Of a stretch of 8,689 nucleotides of DNA, positions 1-7,632 are shown piece by piece; the first letter of the stretch is position 1; each line of letters begins with the position of its first letter. Position numbers and translations under genes: made by a program. This DNA is from Halieaceae bacterium. GTDB taxonomy: Bacteria > Pseudomonadota > Gammaproteobacteria > Pseudomonadales > Halieaceae. A model generated the notes under the pieces. It was not told where the DNA came from, did no database searches, and worked only from the letters and a program-made list of their open reading frames with translations. The DNA lies in contig WTHO01000164.1 in NCBI GenBank assembly GCA_011523115.1, positions 1-8,689 on the forward strand, given 5' to 3'.

Positions 1-303
1 CCGGCAGTACCTGCCTATCTGCAATGGTGTAGCTGGCTGGTCATACTCATTGTGTTCTTCGGCGTGTTTTGGCGTCGCGCGGGCCAAACATTAGGCATGC
101 AGGCGTGGCGTATCCAACTCATTACCGATTCTGGCGAACCCTTGAGTTGGCGTTCGGTCATCCTTCGGGTTGTCGGCGCGGTGATTGCCGCCTTGCCCTT
201 TGCGGCGGGTTATTTCTGGCGATACATCAGGCCACATCGCCGTTACTGGCACGATTCCCTATCGCGAACTCGCTTGGTTTGCCTACCCAAAAAGGGTGGC
301 TAG
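1..303 (+). CDS. RDD-family membrane protein (C-terminal part)
   Basis: The reading frame is open from the first base of the window to a TAG stop at 301-303, giving 100 residues; the start lies outside the window. Visible residues 11-24 and about 52-72 are hydrophobic enough to be membrane segments. Between them is the stretch FWRRAGQTLGMQAWRIQL (residues 23-40), which resembles the second conserved block of RDD-family proteins, and the end carries RRYWHDSLSRTRLV, matching the family's usual WHD-x-(L/S)-S-x-T-x-(L/V)-V closing motif. RDD proteins are small inner-membrane proteins with two to three helices; some have been linked to ion or proton exchange, but the function of this one is unknown. 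The gene converges on lptG with 35 bases between stop codons, a neighbourhood that I believe recurs in gammaproteobacteria. The namesake Arg-Asp-Asp motif would be in the missing N-terminal part, so it cannot be checked here. Confidence 0.85.
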   Translation, partial: PAVPAYLQWCSWLVILIVFFGVFWRRAGQTLGMQAWRIQLITDSGEPLSWRSVILRVVGAVIAALPFAAGYFWRYIRPHRRYWHDSLSRTRLVCLPKKGG

Positions 304-313
304 GTTGCCCCTT
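289..313 (-). terminator. Probable intrinsic terminator of lptFG
   Basis: On the minus strand, 26 bases past the lptG stop, a stem of AAGGG paired with CCCTT (plus strand 309-313 with 292-296) continues after a small bulge through GC/GC (307-308 with 299-300), closing a 6-base loop at 301-306. It is followed by a run of five T in the minus-strand direction (plus strand AAAAA 289-293), of which the first two pair within the stem. This is the layout of a Rho-independent terminator, though the stem is short and bulged. It lies inside the final codons of the convergent RDD gene, whose TAG stop falls in the loop. On the plus strand no T run follows, so it would act only on lptG transcripts. Confidence 0.35.
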
Positions 314-338
314 CTGGCCACTGGCCACTACCCACCCG

Positions 339-1400
339 CTACGCTCGCCGCCACAGCAACCATAGGCCGCCTATCCAACACACGCTGATAGGCACCACCG
401 CGGCAACTAGGGGGTCGTAGCCGAAAATGAGACTGGCCGGGCCGAAAAAATCCTGACTGATTCTAAAGACCACGCCAACAATCACGCCGATAAAGACCCT
501 CGCACCCATGGTGCCCTCGCGCAACGGGCCAAAGATAAAAGACATCGCAACCAGAACCAGACCGAGGGTAGCCAATGGCTGCAATACTTTGCGCCAAAAC
601 GCCAATTCGATATCGACGTAAACCATACCCTGCTGCTTGAGGTATTGGGCATAGGGCCACAATTGCAGAATGGGCAGCGTCTCCGGCGCGACAACATCAA
701 GCGTGAGCAGTTGGGGGGTAATCGCAGTATCCCAACGACGCAATGTCGTCTCCTCTACACGGGTTTGCTCAGTGTCGAGTTGGGTCAGCTGCACTTGTTC
801 AAGCATCCAGTGGTCGCCAGCATGAGTGGCGCGCTCGGCCACCAGCATAGTGCTCAGGCGCCTGTCCTGAGTGAAGCTCAGCAATGTGAGGCCATAAGCA
901 ACCCCGCCTCTCTGCACCGCGTCAACATGGACAAAGGTATTGCCGTCTCGGTTCCAGGCGCCGAAGCGACCCGCGACCGACGATTCGGACCGCTGTGCAA
1001 GAGCGCGATAACTCATGGCGAGCTGCTCGCTGTGCGGCGCAATGAACTCGCCTACCGAAAAACCCATGGCTGCAACCAGCAGCGCTGGCTTTAAGGCCAT
1101 CAGAGCAATCCCCGTCAAGGAGACCCCCGCCGCTCGCATCACCACCAGCTCACTGGTTGTCGCCAACCGCCCCAAACCAATCAACGCGCCAATCAATGCA
1201 GCAAATGGCACAAACTCGTGGACCCTGCGGGGCAACGTATACCCGACGTAAACGAGGATATTGCCAAACCCGTAGCCCTCACCCATATCATCTGTCTCGT
1301 CGACGACTGAAGTCAGCGCATCCAGGCCGACCAGCAGGAGGAGCACAGCCAAAGTCGACATCAGTACGGCACGACCGACGTACCAATCGAACTTATGCAC
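339..1400 (-). CDS. lptG: LPS export ABC transporter permease LptG
   Basis: LptG is one of the two transmembrane subunits of the LptB2FG transporter, which extracts lipopolysaccharide from the inner membrane and passes it to the LptC-LptA bridge. The protein is 353 residues, close to the 360 of E. coli LptG. It has the YjgP/YjgQ-family plan: a first helix at about 11-33, two more between about 62 and 120, a periplasmic beta-jellyroll region at roughly 125-265, then helices at about 274-291, 298-313 and 328-350. The cytoplasmic segment GRLATTSELVVMRAAGVS (77-94) corresponds to the coupling-helix region that touches LptB. I chose the GTG at 1398-1400 because it gives the family's usual N-terminus (HKFDWYVGRAVL, like the E. 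coli FGVLDRYIGKTIF) and has GGAGG 10 bases upstream. It overlaps the lptF stop by 8 bases (GTGCATAA), pointing to translational coupling. Longer starts would extend into lptF. Confidence 0.96.
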   Translation of the reverse strand: MHKFDWYVGRAVLMSTLAVLLLLVGLDALTSVVDETDDMGEGYGFGNILVYVGYTLPRRVHEFVPFAALIGALIGLGRLATTSELVVMRAAGVSLTGIALMALKPALLVAAMGFSVGEFIAPHSEQLAMSYRALAQRSESSVAGRFGAWNRDGNTFVHVDAVQRGGVAYGLTLLSFTQDRRLSTMLVAERATHAGDHWMLEQVQLTQLDTEQTRVEETTLRRWDTAITPQLLTLDVVAPETLPILQLWPYAQYLKQQGMVYVDIELAFWRKVLQPLATLGLVLVAMSFIFGPLREGTMGARVFIGVIVGVVFRISQDFFGPASLIFGYDPLVAAVVPISVCWIGGLWLLWRRA

Positions 1401-2484
1401 GCCGGACGACCCTCCAGCCCTTGGTGACGCGCTCCCAGTGCAGGAGTAGCAAAGCCAGAAACGCGAATGCAACGTGAACGGCGATGATCAAAGCGGGACC
1501 ATCACTGTTCTCAACGGCCCCCCTACCCTGAGTGAGCCCGAGAAAGTACAGCAGTAACACCACCATCGCGGGCCCGACTTTGGCGTAGCGGCCGCGCCGC
1601 GCATCTGTTCGGCTGAGTGCCAGCGCGATCACTGCAATCGTCGGCACCATGAGTGGCAGAGATAAACGCCACCATAGTGCGCCCTGTAGTCTCGGATCGT
1701 CACTGTGCCAGAGGACCTCTGTTGCAATCGCGTCAACTTTGCCGGCGCCGCGCAAACTGTTCTGTGGTTCGGGTATCAACTCTCCATATAAGGAAAATGC
1801 GATTTCTTCCAAAGCACGCGCACCCGGCGCACCGCGATACTGACTACCCTCTCTCAGTTCCAGATAGCGGCGACCCGTTTCCGTTTCGAAGATGATCTCT
1901 CCTGTCGCTGCAAACGTTGCTGTAAAGGCATTTATTGAGCCCTCAGCCTGACGCTCGAAAACAAAAATGTTGTGCATCAGTCCATCATCGTCAATGCGCT
2001 CGGTGTAAGTCACGTAGTCACCTCTGCGCTGTTTGCGAAAACGGCCCTCATTGAGAAGGTGCAGGCCCTCAGCAGAGCGCGGATTATCCAGCAGGACTTG
2101 CGCTCGTGCCGACCCCTCAGGCGCCACCAACAAAGACAGCACGCCCACACAGGACATGACCGCCAGAGCTGGCACCATGATGTAGATAGCGAGCTTGCCC
2201 GGCCCCACGCCGCAAGCACGAAGCACCACCATTTCACTCTCGGCATACAAACGACCCAAACTCAACAGCGTGCCGATAAATAAACCCAAGGGCAGGATCA
2301 TTTCGAAAAACCCGGGCAACTTGAACAGCATGATGGGCAGCAGTACGTCACCCGTGAGTGAGCCCACGGCAGCCTCGGCGAGATAACGGATAAATCTCCC
2401 CGCAAACACCACGAGGAACAGCACAACGCTGACGGCCAGCGTGTGAAGCAGAATATCCCCAGTCAGATAGCGAAGAATGCGCAT
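1393..2484 (-). CDS. lptF: LPS export ABC transporter permease LptF
   Basis: LptF is the partner of LptG in the inner-membrane LPS extractor LptB2FG. The 363-residue product compares well with 366 in E. coli. Helices can be seen at about 11-32, 52-75, 98-120, 273-290, 303-317 and 328-349, with the periplasmic jellyroll domain at roughly 125-265. GRLYAESEMVVLRACGVG (77-94) is the LptB-contacting coupling region and aligns residue for residue with the same block in the neighbouring LptG. I chose the ATG at 2482-2484 because MRILRYLTGDIL matches the E. coli start MIIIRYLVRETL; a TTG at 2514 in the same frame would add ten unlike residues. No strong Shine-Dalgarno sequence precedes the ATG. The gene is first in a two-gene operon and is divergent from pepA, the typical gammaproteobacterial arrangement. 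Confidence 0.96.
   Translation of the reverse strand: MRILRYLTGDILLHTLAVSVVLFLVVFAGRFIRYLAEAAVGSLTGDVLLPIMLFKLPGFFEMILPLGLFIGTLLSLGRLYAESEMVVLRACGVGPGKLAIYIMVPALAVMSCVGVLSLLVAPEGSARAQVLLDNPRSAEGLHLLNEGRFRKQRRGDYVTYTERIDDDGLMHNIFVFERQAEGSINAFTATFAATGEIIFETETGRRYLELREGSQYRGAPGARALEEIAFSLYGELIPEPQNSLRGAGKVDAIATEVLWHSDDPRLQGALWWRLSLPLMVPTIAVIALALSRTDARRGRYAKVGPAMVVLLLYFLGLTQGRGAVENSDGPALIIAVHVAFAFLALLLLHWERVTKGWRVVRRA
1411..1415 (-). promoter_or_regulatory. Ribosome binding site fixing the lptG GTG start
   Basis: The minus strand reads GGAGG here, inside the end of lptF, with 10 bases to the GTG at 1398-1400. It is a full consensus Shine-Dalgarno core and supports the non-ATG start of lptG over any upstream choice. 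Confidence 0.7.
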
Positions 2485-2588
2485 AGGCAAGGTGACAGCA
2501 TTTTGCCCGAACAAGTTATTTCGTTCAGTGGCCCGTCATCATACACTAGCGGCCTCGTGAACCCTCGACGTAATTTCCGGACACCTCT
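2485..2588. promoter_or_regulatory. Divergent promoter region between lptF and pepA
   Basis: This 104-base gap must contain the promoters of both the lptFG unit (leftward) and the pepA-holC-valS unit (rightward) unless they are read from further away. Candidate -10 elements are TATGAT on the minus strand (plus 2538-2543) and TACACT on the plus strand (2542-2547); they overlap by two bases. Neither has a good -35 hexamer at 16-18 bases, so the assignments are weak. If both are real, polymerases could not occupy the two promoters simultaneously. I found no clear operator palindrome and no hairpin that would be a riboswitch or leader peptide. Confidence 0.4.
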
Positions 2589-4088
2589 ATGGCGAACTTG
2601 AGTATTACTGTGCGCAACGTTAGCGCCCCAGAACAAGCTAAAACACAGGCGCTGATCGTACTGCTGCCTGAACGCAAGACCCTACCAAAGTCACTCAAAA
2701 CCCTTGACGTCGCACTTGATGGGACTGTCGCCACAACGCTTAAGCTGGGCGATTTCACCGGTTCAGCAGGGTCTCACCGGTGGTTACCAGGCCGGGGAAA
2801 TGTTCAGCGCGTTCTCCTGATTGGATGCGGTGATGCCAGCAAAATGTCCGTGGCGACCGCCAAGAAGATCAGTGAAGGCCTTGCAAAAACATTGGTGGGC
2901 AGCGCGGCTGTAGATGCCTTGATCAGTTTCAGTGGGCTCCCCCCCAAAATCGGCTCCATCAGCCAGCTGATAGAGCAAATCAGCTTGCAGCTATCGCTGG
3001 CACACTATCAATACAGCCACACCCTGAATCAGCGCAAAAAACCTCCCAGACCGCTCAAGCGAGTCACGATTTCAACGGGAGACAGTTGTAGCGTCGGCGA
3101 TGCGCGCAGGGCTGTGCTGGCGGGCACTGCCACAGGCCAAGGCGCCAACCTAACCCGGGAGCTGGTCAATCTGCCAGGCAACATTTGCACGCCCAAATAC
3201 CTTGCCGGCGAAGCGCGTCGCCTTGCACGCAAGACGAAGAATCTTTCAGTGTCCGTGCTGGATGAGCGCAAAATGGCTGATCTGGGCATGCACTCCCTGC
3301 TATCCGTGGGCAACGGCTCCGATCAGCAGTCACAATTGATTGTGATGAAGTATCAGGGCACCGCTGCCAAAGCGCGCCCCTACTGTCTGGTCGGAAAAGG
3401 CATCACCTTTGACACCGGCGGCATCAGCCTGAAACCCGGTGCCAAAATGGATGAGATGAAGTTCGATATGGGGGGTGCGGGCTCTGTATTCGGTGCGCTG
3501 TATGCCGCGTCACTCATGAGCCTGCCTATCAACATTGTGGGCGTGATTGCGGCCGCAGAAAACATGCCAAGCGGCCGCGCTACAAAGCCCGGAGATGTCG
3601 TCACGAGCATGTCTGGTAAAACCATTGAGATACTAAATACGGATGCCGAGGGGCGCTTGGTCTTATGTGACGCCCTCACCTACGTCGAGCGATTTTCGCC
3701 GGTTGAGGTCGTCGACATCGCAACTTTGACCGGCGCGATTATCGTTGCCCTCGGACAAGAAGCGACCGGCATTTTTTCCAACGATGATCAATTGGCAGAG
3801 AGTCTCCTGGCGGCGGGTGATAGAAGCTATGATCGAGGTTGGCGATTCCCTATCTGGGAGGAATATCATCGTCAGCTTGACAGTCAATTTGCGGACCTCG
3901 CCAACATCGGGACGGGTGGCGCAGGCAGCATCACGGCGGCCTGTTTCCTATCTCAATTCGCGCAGAACTATAAGTGGGCACACCTTGACATCGCCGGCAC
4001 GGCTTTTCGGGGCGCCCCCAAGGGCGGCACTGGCAGACCCGTGCCGTTGTTGATGCAATACCTGAGAGAGCGAGCCGGCAAGCTTTGA
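2589..4088 (+). CDS. pepA: Leucyl aminopeptidase PepA (M17 family)
   Basis: PepA removes N-terminal amino acids, preferring leucine, from peptides in the cytoplasm, using two metal ions; it forms hexamers. The 499 residues match the usual length (503 in E. coli). The N-terminal domain (about 1-165) is variable; the catalytic domain (about 170-499) is strongly conserved. The metal ligands K270, D275, D293, D352 and E354 and the catalytic K282 and R356 are all present, at the same numbers as in E. coli PepA. The family signature NTDAEGRLVL is at 350-359. The ATG at 2589 gives a normal N-terminus, though only a poor Shine-Dalgarno precedes it. It heads a run with holC (4-base overlap) and valS. 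E. coli PepA also binds DNA in carAB regulation and XerCD recombination; that is known of the family member and cannot be read from this sequence. Confidence 0.98.
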   Translation: MANLSITVRNVSAPEQAKTQALIVLLPERKTLPKSLKTLDVALDGTVATTLKLGDFTGSAGSHRWLPGRGNVQRVLLIGCGDASKMSVATAKKISEGLAKTLVGSAAVDALISFSGLPPKIGSISQLIEQISLQLSLAHYQYSHTLNQRKKPPRPLKRVTISTGDSCSVGDARRAVLAGTATGQGANLTRELVNLPGNICTPKYLAGEARRLARKTKNLSVSVLDERKMADLGMHSLLSVGNGSDQQSQLIVMKYQGTAAKARPYCLVGKGITFDTGGISLKPGAKMDEMKFDMGGAGSVFGALYAASLMSLPINIVGVIAAAENMPSGRATKPGDVVTSMSGKTIEILNTDAEGRLVLCDALTYVERFSPVEVVDIATLTGAIIVALGQEATGIFSNDDQLAESLLAAGDRSYDRGWRFPIWEEYHRQLDSQFADLANIGTGGAGSITAACFLSQFAQNYKWAHLDIAGTAFRGAPKGGTGRPVPLLMQYLRERAGKL

Positions 4089-4504
4089 CACAGATCGATT
4101 TTTACCTGCTGCCGAGAGACGGTAGCCTTGGCATGATCTCCGCCGTCGGCCGCATTGCAGACAAAGCCACCGCCAAAGGACACCAGATTTTCGTTCAGGT
4201 GAAGGATGAGACCGAGGGAGTCGAATTCCAAAAAGGGCTGTGGGATTTCCGGCCTGAGGCTTTTCTCCCCCACTCGCTTCAGGGGCCGAGCAGCGACGAG
4301 ACAGTTATCATTGGCTGGGAGGCGCCGGCTCAGGATCATGACGACGTCATGATTAACACCACCGGTGTCATCCCCGACCACTTCTCCCGGTTCAGGCGCT
4401 TGATTGAGATGGTTCAGCACGACGAGGTCAATCTAGCCGCGTCCCGGGAAGCGTGGCGATTTTATCGAGATCGGGGCTACCCCCTTGCAAAGCACGACCT
4501 TTAA
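4085..4504 (+). CDS. holC: DNA polymerase III chi subunit HolC
   Basis: Chi is an accessory subunit of the clamp loader; with psi it links DNA polymerase III holoenzyme to single-stranded DNA-binding protein on the lagging strand. The product is 139 residues, near the 147 of E. coli chi. It shows the usual N-terminal FYLL strand (6-9), the central [13 protein letters not shown] segment (51-63, compare LWARPAESFVPH in E. coli) and the late [10 protein letters not shown] stretch (125-134). The start is a TTG at 4085-4087 sharing TTGA with the pepA stop, so translation is probably coupled to pepA; no strong ribosome site is close by, and there is no ATG near the conserved N-terminus. Position between pepA and valS is the classical one for holC. 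Recognition is firm from context and the conserved blocks, although chi sequences diverge a lot. Confidence 0.95.
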   Translation: MTQIDFYLLPRDGSLGMISAVGRIADKATAKGHQIFVQVKDETEGVEFQKGLWDFRPEAFLPHSLQGPSSDETVIIGWEAPAQDHDDVMINTTGVIPDHFSRFRRLIEMVQHDEVNLAASREAWRFYRDRGYPLAKHDL

Positions 4505-4542
4505 TCGCCGGCGCTGTGAATTGGACAACAAATACTGTAACC

Positions 4543-7311
4543 ATGGATAAAAATTTTTCCCCCGCTGATATCGAAGCTCGCTGGTACGCCAGATGGGAGG
4601 CTCAGGGGTACTTTGCACCCTCAGGAGAGGGGCCCGCGTACTGCATCCCCATCCCGCCGCCAAACGTCACCGGGACGCTCCATATGGGGCACGGTTTCCA
4701 GCAAGCGATTATGGATGCGCTAATCCGTTACCACCGTATGCGGGGCTACAACACCCTGTGGCAAGTGGGCACAGATCATGCGGGCATTGCCACCCAGATG
4801 GTCGTTGAGCGCCAGCTGGAATCCGAGGGAACCAACCGCGAAACGTTAGGCAGAGACGACTTTATTGCCCGGGTGTGGGATTGGAAGGAGCAATCAGGTG
4901 GCGCCATTACCCAGCAGTTGCGTCGACTTGGCACGTCACCCGATTGGTCCCGGGAACGTTTCACCATGGACCCGGGGCTTTCCCAAGCCGTACAGGAGGT
5001 TTTTATCGCCCTGTACGAGCGCGGTCTGATTTACCGTGGTTACCGTTTAGTCAACTGGGATCCACAGTTCCTTACCGCCATCTCAGATCTAGAGGTGGTT
5101 CAGGAAGAAGAGACTGGCTCGCTGTGGCACCTGCGATACCCGTTAAGTAGTGGCGATGGGCATCTTGTTGTAGCCACCACAAGACCCGAGACCATGCTCG
5201 GCGACACAGCCGTCGCCGTGCACCCTGATGACGAGCGTTATCGCCACCTGATTGGCCAAACCGTAGACCTGCCCTTGACCGATCGGAGCATCCCCATCAT
5301 CGCCGACGACTACGTTGACCCTGAATTTGGATCAGGGTGCGTCAAGATTACGCCTGCCCATGACTTCAACGATTACGCGATGGGCGAACGACACCAGTTG
5401 CCCAAGATCAACATTCTGACCGCCGATGCAAAGATTAACGAGGAAGCGCCCGAGCGTTTTCATGGACTGGACCGCTTCGACGCACGTGCGCTCGTCGTAG
5501 AGGAGTTTGACGCGCTGGGCCTGCTTGAAAAGATTGAGCCGCATGTATTGAAAGTGCCAAGAGGTGATCGCTCCGGGGCGGTCATTGAGCCATGGCTCAC
5601 GCCACAGTGGTATGTGGATGCCAAGACGCTAGCGAAACCCGCCATCGACGCTGTCGAGACGGGCGCCATTCAGTTCGTCCCAAAACAATGGGAGAACACG
5701 TATTTTGCCTGGATGCGGGATATTCAGGACTGGTGCATCAGCCGGCAACTGTGGTGGGGGCACCGTATCCCTGCCTGGTATGACCCAGAGGGTAACGTTT
5801 ACGTGGGCAAATCAGAGGAGCAGGTTCGGCAAACCCAGCAACTCTCCGCCGATGTTGAGCTTGTTCAGGATGAGGACGTTTTGGATACCTGGTTCTCATC
5901 CGCACTGTGGACTTTCTCTACCCTGGGCTGGCCTGCGAATAACGCTGACTTAAAAACCTTCCATCCCGCGTCGGTCCTGGTGACAGGTTTTGACATTATT
6001 TTCTTCTGGGTGGCCAGAATGATCATGATGTCACTTCAGTTCATGGACGAGGTGCCATTTCATACAGTGTATGTGCATGGCCTAGTGCGCGATGGCGACG
6101 GCCAAAAGATGTCGAAGTCCAAGGGCAATGTTCTGGACCCGATCGACTTGATCGACGGCATCGAGCTTGACGCTTTGGTGAACAAGCGAACGACACACTT
6201 AATGCAGCCGCAGTTGGCGAGCAAGATTGAAAAAGCAACTCGCAAGCAGTTTCCGGGCGGCATACCCGGGTACGGCACCGATGCATTGCGCTATACGTTT
6301 TACTCACTCGCCTCTACCGGCAGGGATATCAAATTTGATATTGGCCGCATGGAGGGGTACCGGAATTTCTGCAACAAAATCTGGAACGCCTCCCGCTACG
6401 TCCTCAGCCATACCGAAGGGCACGAACTTTACCCCGGAGAGGCGTCGCTTTCATTGGCAGACCGTTGGATTCAAAGTCGACTGGAGACCACGCTGTCTGA
6501 GGTAGAGGCGGCCTATGACAGCTATCGATTCGATCTGGCATCTCAGTCACTGTACGACTTTGTGTGGAATGAATTCTGCGACTGGTACCTGGAGCTGTCC
6601 AAACCACTCCTTTGGGACAAGGGATCAGCAACCGCCGAGCAACTGGCCGCCCGCAGAACGCTTGTCGAGGTGCTCGAGCAATCATTGCGGATGCTTCATC
6701 CATTTATGCCCTTTTTGACCGAAGAGGTGTGGCAAACAATTGCCCCTCTGGTAGGCATGCAGGGGGACAGCATCATGCTCGCCCCTTGGCCGGAGCGGTG
6801 TCCCGAGAAACTTGACCGAGAATCCGAGGAAGAGATCGACTGGCTAAAGCAAATTATCGTTGCTATCCGCACCATACGGGCCGAGTCAAATATTCCCCCT
6901 GGCACCGAGCTTCCCGTGTTCATGGTCAATACGACGCCAGCCGATGAGGCCCGGCTAAGTCGCAACAAGGCTTATCTGGGTAAACTCGCCAAGGTGAGTG
7001 ACATCACTATTTGCGCTCAAGGCGAAGAAGTGCCGGCCAGTCTAATGGCACTATGCGGCGACCTCGAGATCAGAGTGCCCATGGCCGGTGTCGTGGATAT
7101 CGGCGCGGAGGTGAAGCGACTCGATCGGGACATTGAGCGCCGAAAACAGGAAGTGGCCAAACTCTCCGGGAAGCTATCAAACGAGGCTTTTGTGGCGCGC
7201 GCGCCCGCTGAGATTGTCGCTACAGAGCAACAAAAGCTGGACCAGGCGGAGAGTGCGTTGAGCACACTTCAAAGACAGCGCACCCAAATTGAGGAGTTGC
7301 GTTCTGACTAA
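4543..7311 (+). CDS. valS: Valine--tRNA ligase
   Basis: This class I aminoacyl-tRNA synthetase activates valine with ATP and loads it on tRNA-Val, and it hydrolyses wrongly made Thr-tRNA in an editing domain. The 922 residues fit the bacterial family (951 in E. coli). In order: [15 protein letters not shown] with the HIGH-type HMGH at 47-50; the CP1 editing domain at roughly 190-350, with [11 protein letters not shown] (211-221) and HDFNDY (274-279); [16 protein letters not shown] (397-412); the KMSKS loop at 522-526; the anticodon-binding helical domain with [14 protein letters not shown] (605-618); and a C-terminal charged coiled-coil arm at about 853-920. I chose the ATG at 4543 because [15 protein letters not shown] follows as in other ValS proteins; a longer in-frame start at 4453 would overlap holC by 52 bases. 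The gap to holC is 38 bases and the ribosome site is weak. No T-box or other leader is present, as expected for this class. Confidence 0.98.
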   Translation: MDKNFSPADIEARWYARWEAQGYFAPSGEGPAYCIPIPPPNVTGTLHMGHGFQQAIMDALIRYHRMRGYNTLWQVGTDHAGIATQMVVERQLESEGTNRETLGRDDFIARVWDWKEQSGGAITQQLRRLGTSPDWSRERFTMDPGLSQAVQEVFIALYERGLIYRGYRLVNWDPQFLTAISDLEVVQEEETGSLWHLRYPLSSGDGHLVVATTRPETMLGDTAVAVHPDDERYRHLIGQTVDLPLTDRSIPIIADDYVDPEFGSGCVKITPAHDFNDYAMGERHQLPKINILTADAKINEEAPERFHGLDRFDARALVVEEFDALGLLEKIEPHVLKVPRGDRSGAVIEPWLTPQWYVDAKTLAKPAIDAVETGAIQFVPKQWENTYFAWMRDIQDWCISRQLWWGHRIPAWYDPEGNVYVGKSEEQVRQTQQLSADVELVQDEDVLDTWFSSALWTFSTLGWPANNADLKTFHPASVLVTGFDIIFFWVARMIMMSLQFMDEVPFHTVYVHGLVRDGDGQKMSKSKGNVLDPIDLIDGIELDALVNKRTTHLMQPQLASKIEKATRKQFPGGIPGYGTDALRYTFYSLASTGRDIKFDIGRMEGYRNFCNKIWNASRYVLSHTEGHELYPGEASLSLADRWIQSRLETTLSEVEAAYDSYRFDLASQSLYDFVWNEFCDWYLELSKPLLWDKGSATAEQLAARRTLVEVLEQSLRMLHPFMPFLTEEVWQTIAPLVGMQGDSIMLAPWPERCPEKLDRESEEEIDWLKQIIVAIRTIRAESNIPPGTELPVFMVNTTPADEARLSRNKAYLGKLAKVSDITICAQGEEVPASLMALCGDLEIRVPMAGVVDIGAEVKRLDRDIERRKQEVAKLSGKLSNEAFVARAPAEIVATEQQKLDQAESALSTLQRQRTQIEELRSD

Positions 7312-7332
7312 AGCCCTGATACACCTACGCCT

Positions 7333-7341
7333 GATAATAAT
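7333..7341 (+). promoter_or_regulatory. Possible -10 region of the cold-shock gene
   Basis: GATAATAAT stands out as AT-rich in the 51-base gap between valS and the cold-shock gene and contains GATAAT, five of six bases of the sigma-70 -10 consensus. No convincing -35 hexamer lies 16-18 bases upstream. If it is used, the 5' leader would be only about 20 bases, far shorter than the long structured leader of E. coli cspA. Confidence 0.25.
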
Positions 7342-7352
7342 TCTAAAACGGT

Positions 7353-7356
7353 GGAG
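7353..7356 (+). promoter_or_regulatory. Ribosome binding site of the cold-shock gene
   Basis: GGAG lies 6 bases before the ATG at 7363. It decides for this start and against the in-frame GTG at 7351, which overlaps the site itself and would add four residues not usual in the family. Confidence 0.65.
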
Positions 7357-7362
7357 TCAGCT

Positions 7363-7575
7363 ATGTCAGACCGCCAATCGGGAACCGTTAAGTGGTTCAA
7401 CAATGCCAAAGGGTTCGGTTTTATTACGATGGCCGACAGACCCGACGACATATTTGTGCACTTCAGAGCAATTCAGGGTGATGGGTACCGCAGTCTGAAT
7501 GAGGGGCAAGAGGTGGAGTTTACGCTGGTTGAGGGGCCCAAAGGTCTGCAGGCAGAAGAAGTCACCAAGCGCTGA
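7363..7575 (+). CDS. Cold-shock domain protein (CspA family)
   Basis: A small single-domain nucleic-acid-binding protein that would bind single-stranded RNA or DNA and melt RNA secondary structure in the cytoplasm. The 70 residues equal the size of E. coli CspA. The five-stranded OB fold is easily followed: GTVKWFN at 7-13, RNP1 KGFGFI at 16-21, RNP2 IFVHF at 30-34, then [19 protein letters not shown] at 35-53 and the closing EEVTKR. The aromatic nucleic-acid contacts W11, F12, F18, F20, F31, H33, F34 and Y42 are kept, so it should be active. Family members may be cold-induced, growth-phase controlled or constitutive; which type this is cannot be told, so I give no csp letter. It lies 51 bases after valS and may be co-transcribed with it, but an AT-rich possible promoter is present in the gap. 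Confidence 0.96.
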   Translation: MSDRQSGTVKWFNNAKGFGFITMADRPDDIFVHFRAIQGDGYRSLNEGQEVEFTLVEGPKGLQAEEVTKR

Positions 7576-7602
7576 TACCCGACACCGCCAAGGTTTGCTA
7601 AG

Positions 7603-7625
7603 CTCGCGCTCCCCCTAACCGCGAG
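7603..7625 (+). promoter_or_regulatory. Small hairpin before the methyltransferase gene
   Basis: CTCGCG (7603-7608) can pair perfectly with CGCGAG (7620-7625) across an 11-base C-rich loop. No T run follows in either direction, so it is not a standard terminator. The downstream arm contains the only Shine-Dalgarno-like GAG ahead of the ATG at 7633, so folding could reduce initiation there. A 6-base stem can arise by chance in GC-rich DNA. Confidence 0.3.
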
Positions 7626-7632
7626 ATCAAAA

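Noticed and set aside
314..327. A tandem direct repeat of CTGGCCA between the RDD gene and lptG.
   Set aside because: Two 7-base copies in a short gap are compatible with chance; no further copies or flanking signs of a mobile element are seen.
645..1094. A 149-codon plus-strand open frame opposite lptG.
   Set aside because: It lies wholly antisense to a clearly conserved lptG, has no recognisable domain, and is typical of shadow frames in GC-rich genes. The same holds for the other long antisense frames inside lptF, pepA, holC and valS.
2485..2514. An upstream TTG start for lptF adding ten residues.
   Set aside because: The added residues do not resemble LptF N-termini, whereas the ATG at 2484 gives the expected beginning and length.
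4453..4542. An upstream in-frame start for valS adding 30 residues.
   Set aside because: It would overlap holC by 52 bases and adds sequence unlike any ValS N-terminus; the ATG at 4543 gives the conserved start.
6163..6285. The segment between the KMSKS loop and the tRNA-binding domain of ValS, looked at as a possible insertion.
   Set aside because: The stretch with [16 protein letters not shown] resembles the same region in ordinary proteobacterial ValS proteins, so it is normal family sequence.
7603..7625. The hairpin after the cold-shock gene read as an intrinsic terminator.
   Set aside because: It lacks a T run on either strand and has a long loop, so it is listed only as a possible initiation-site structure.
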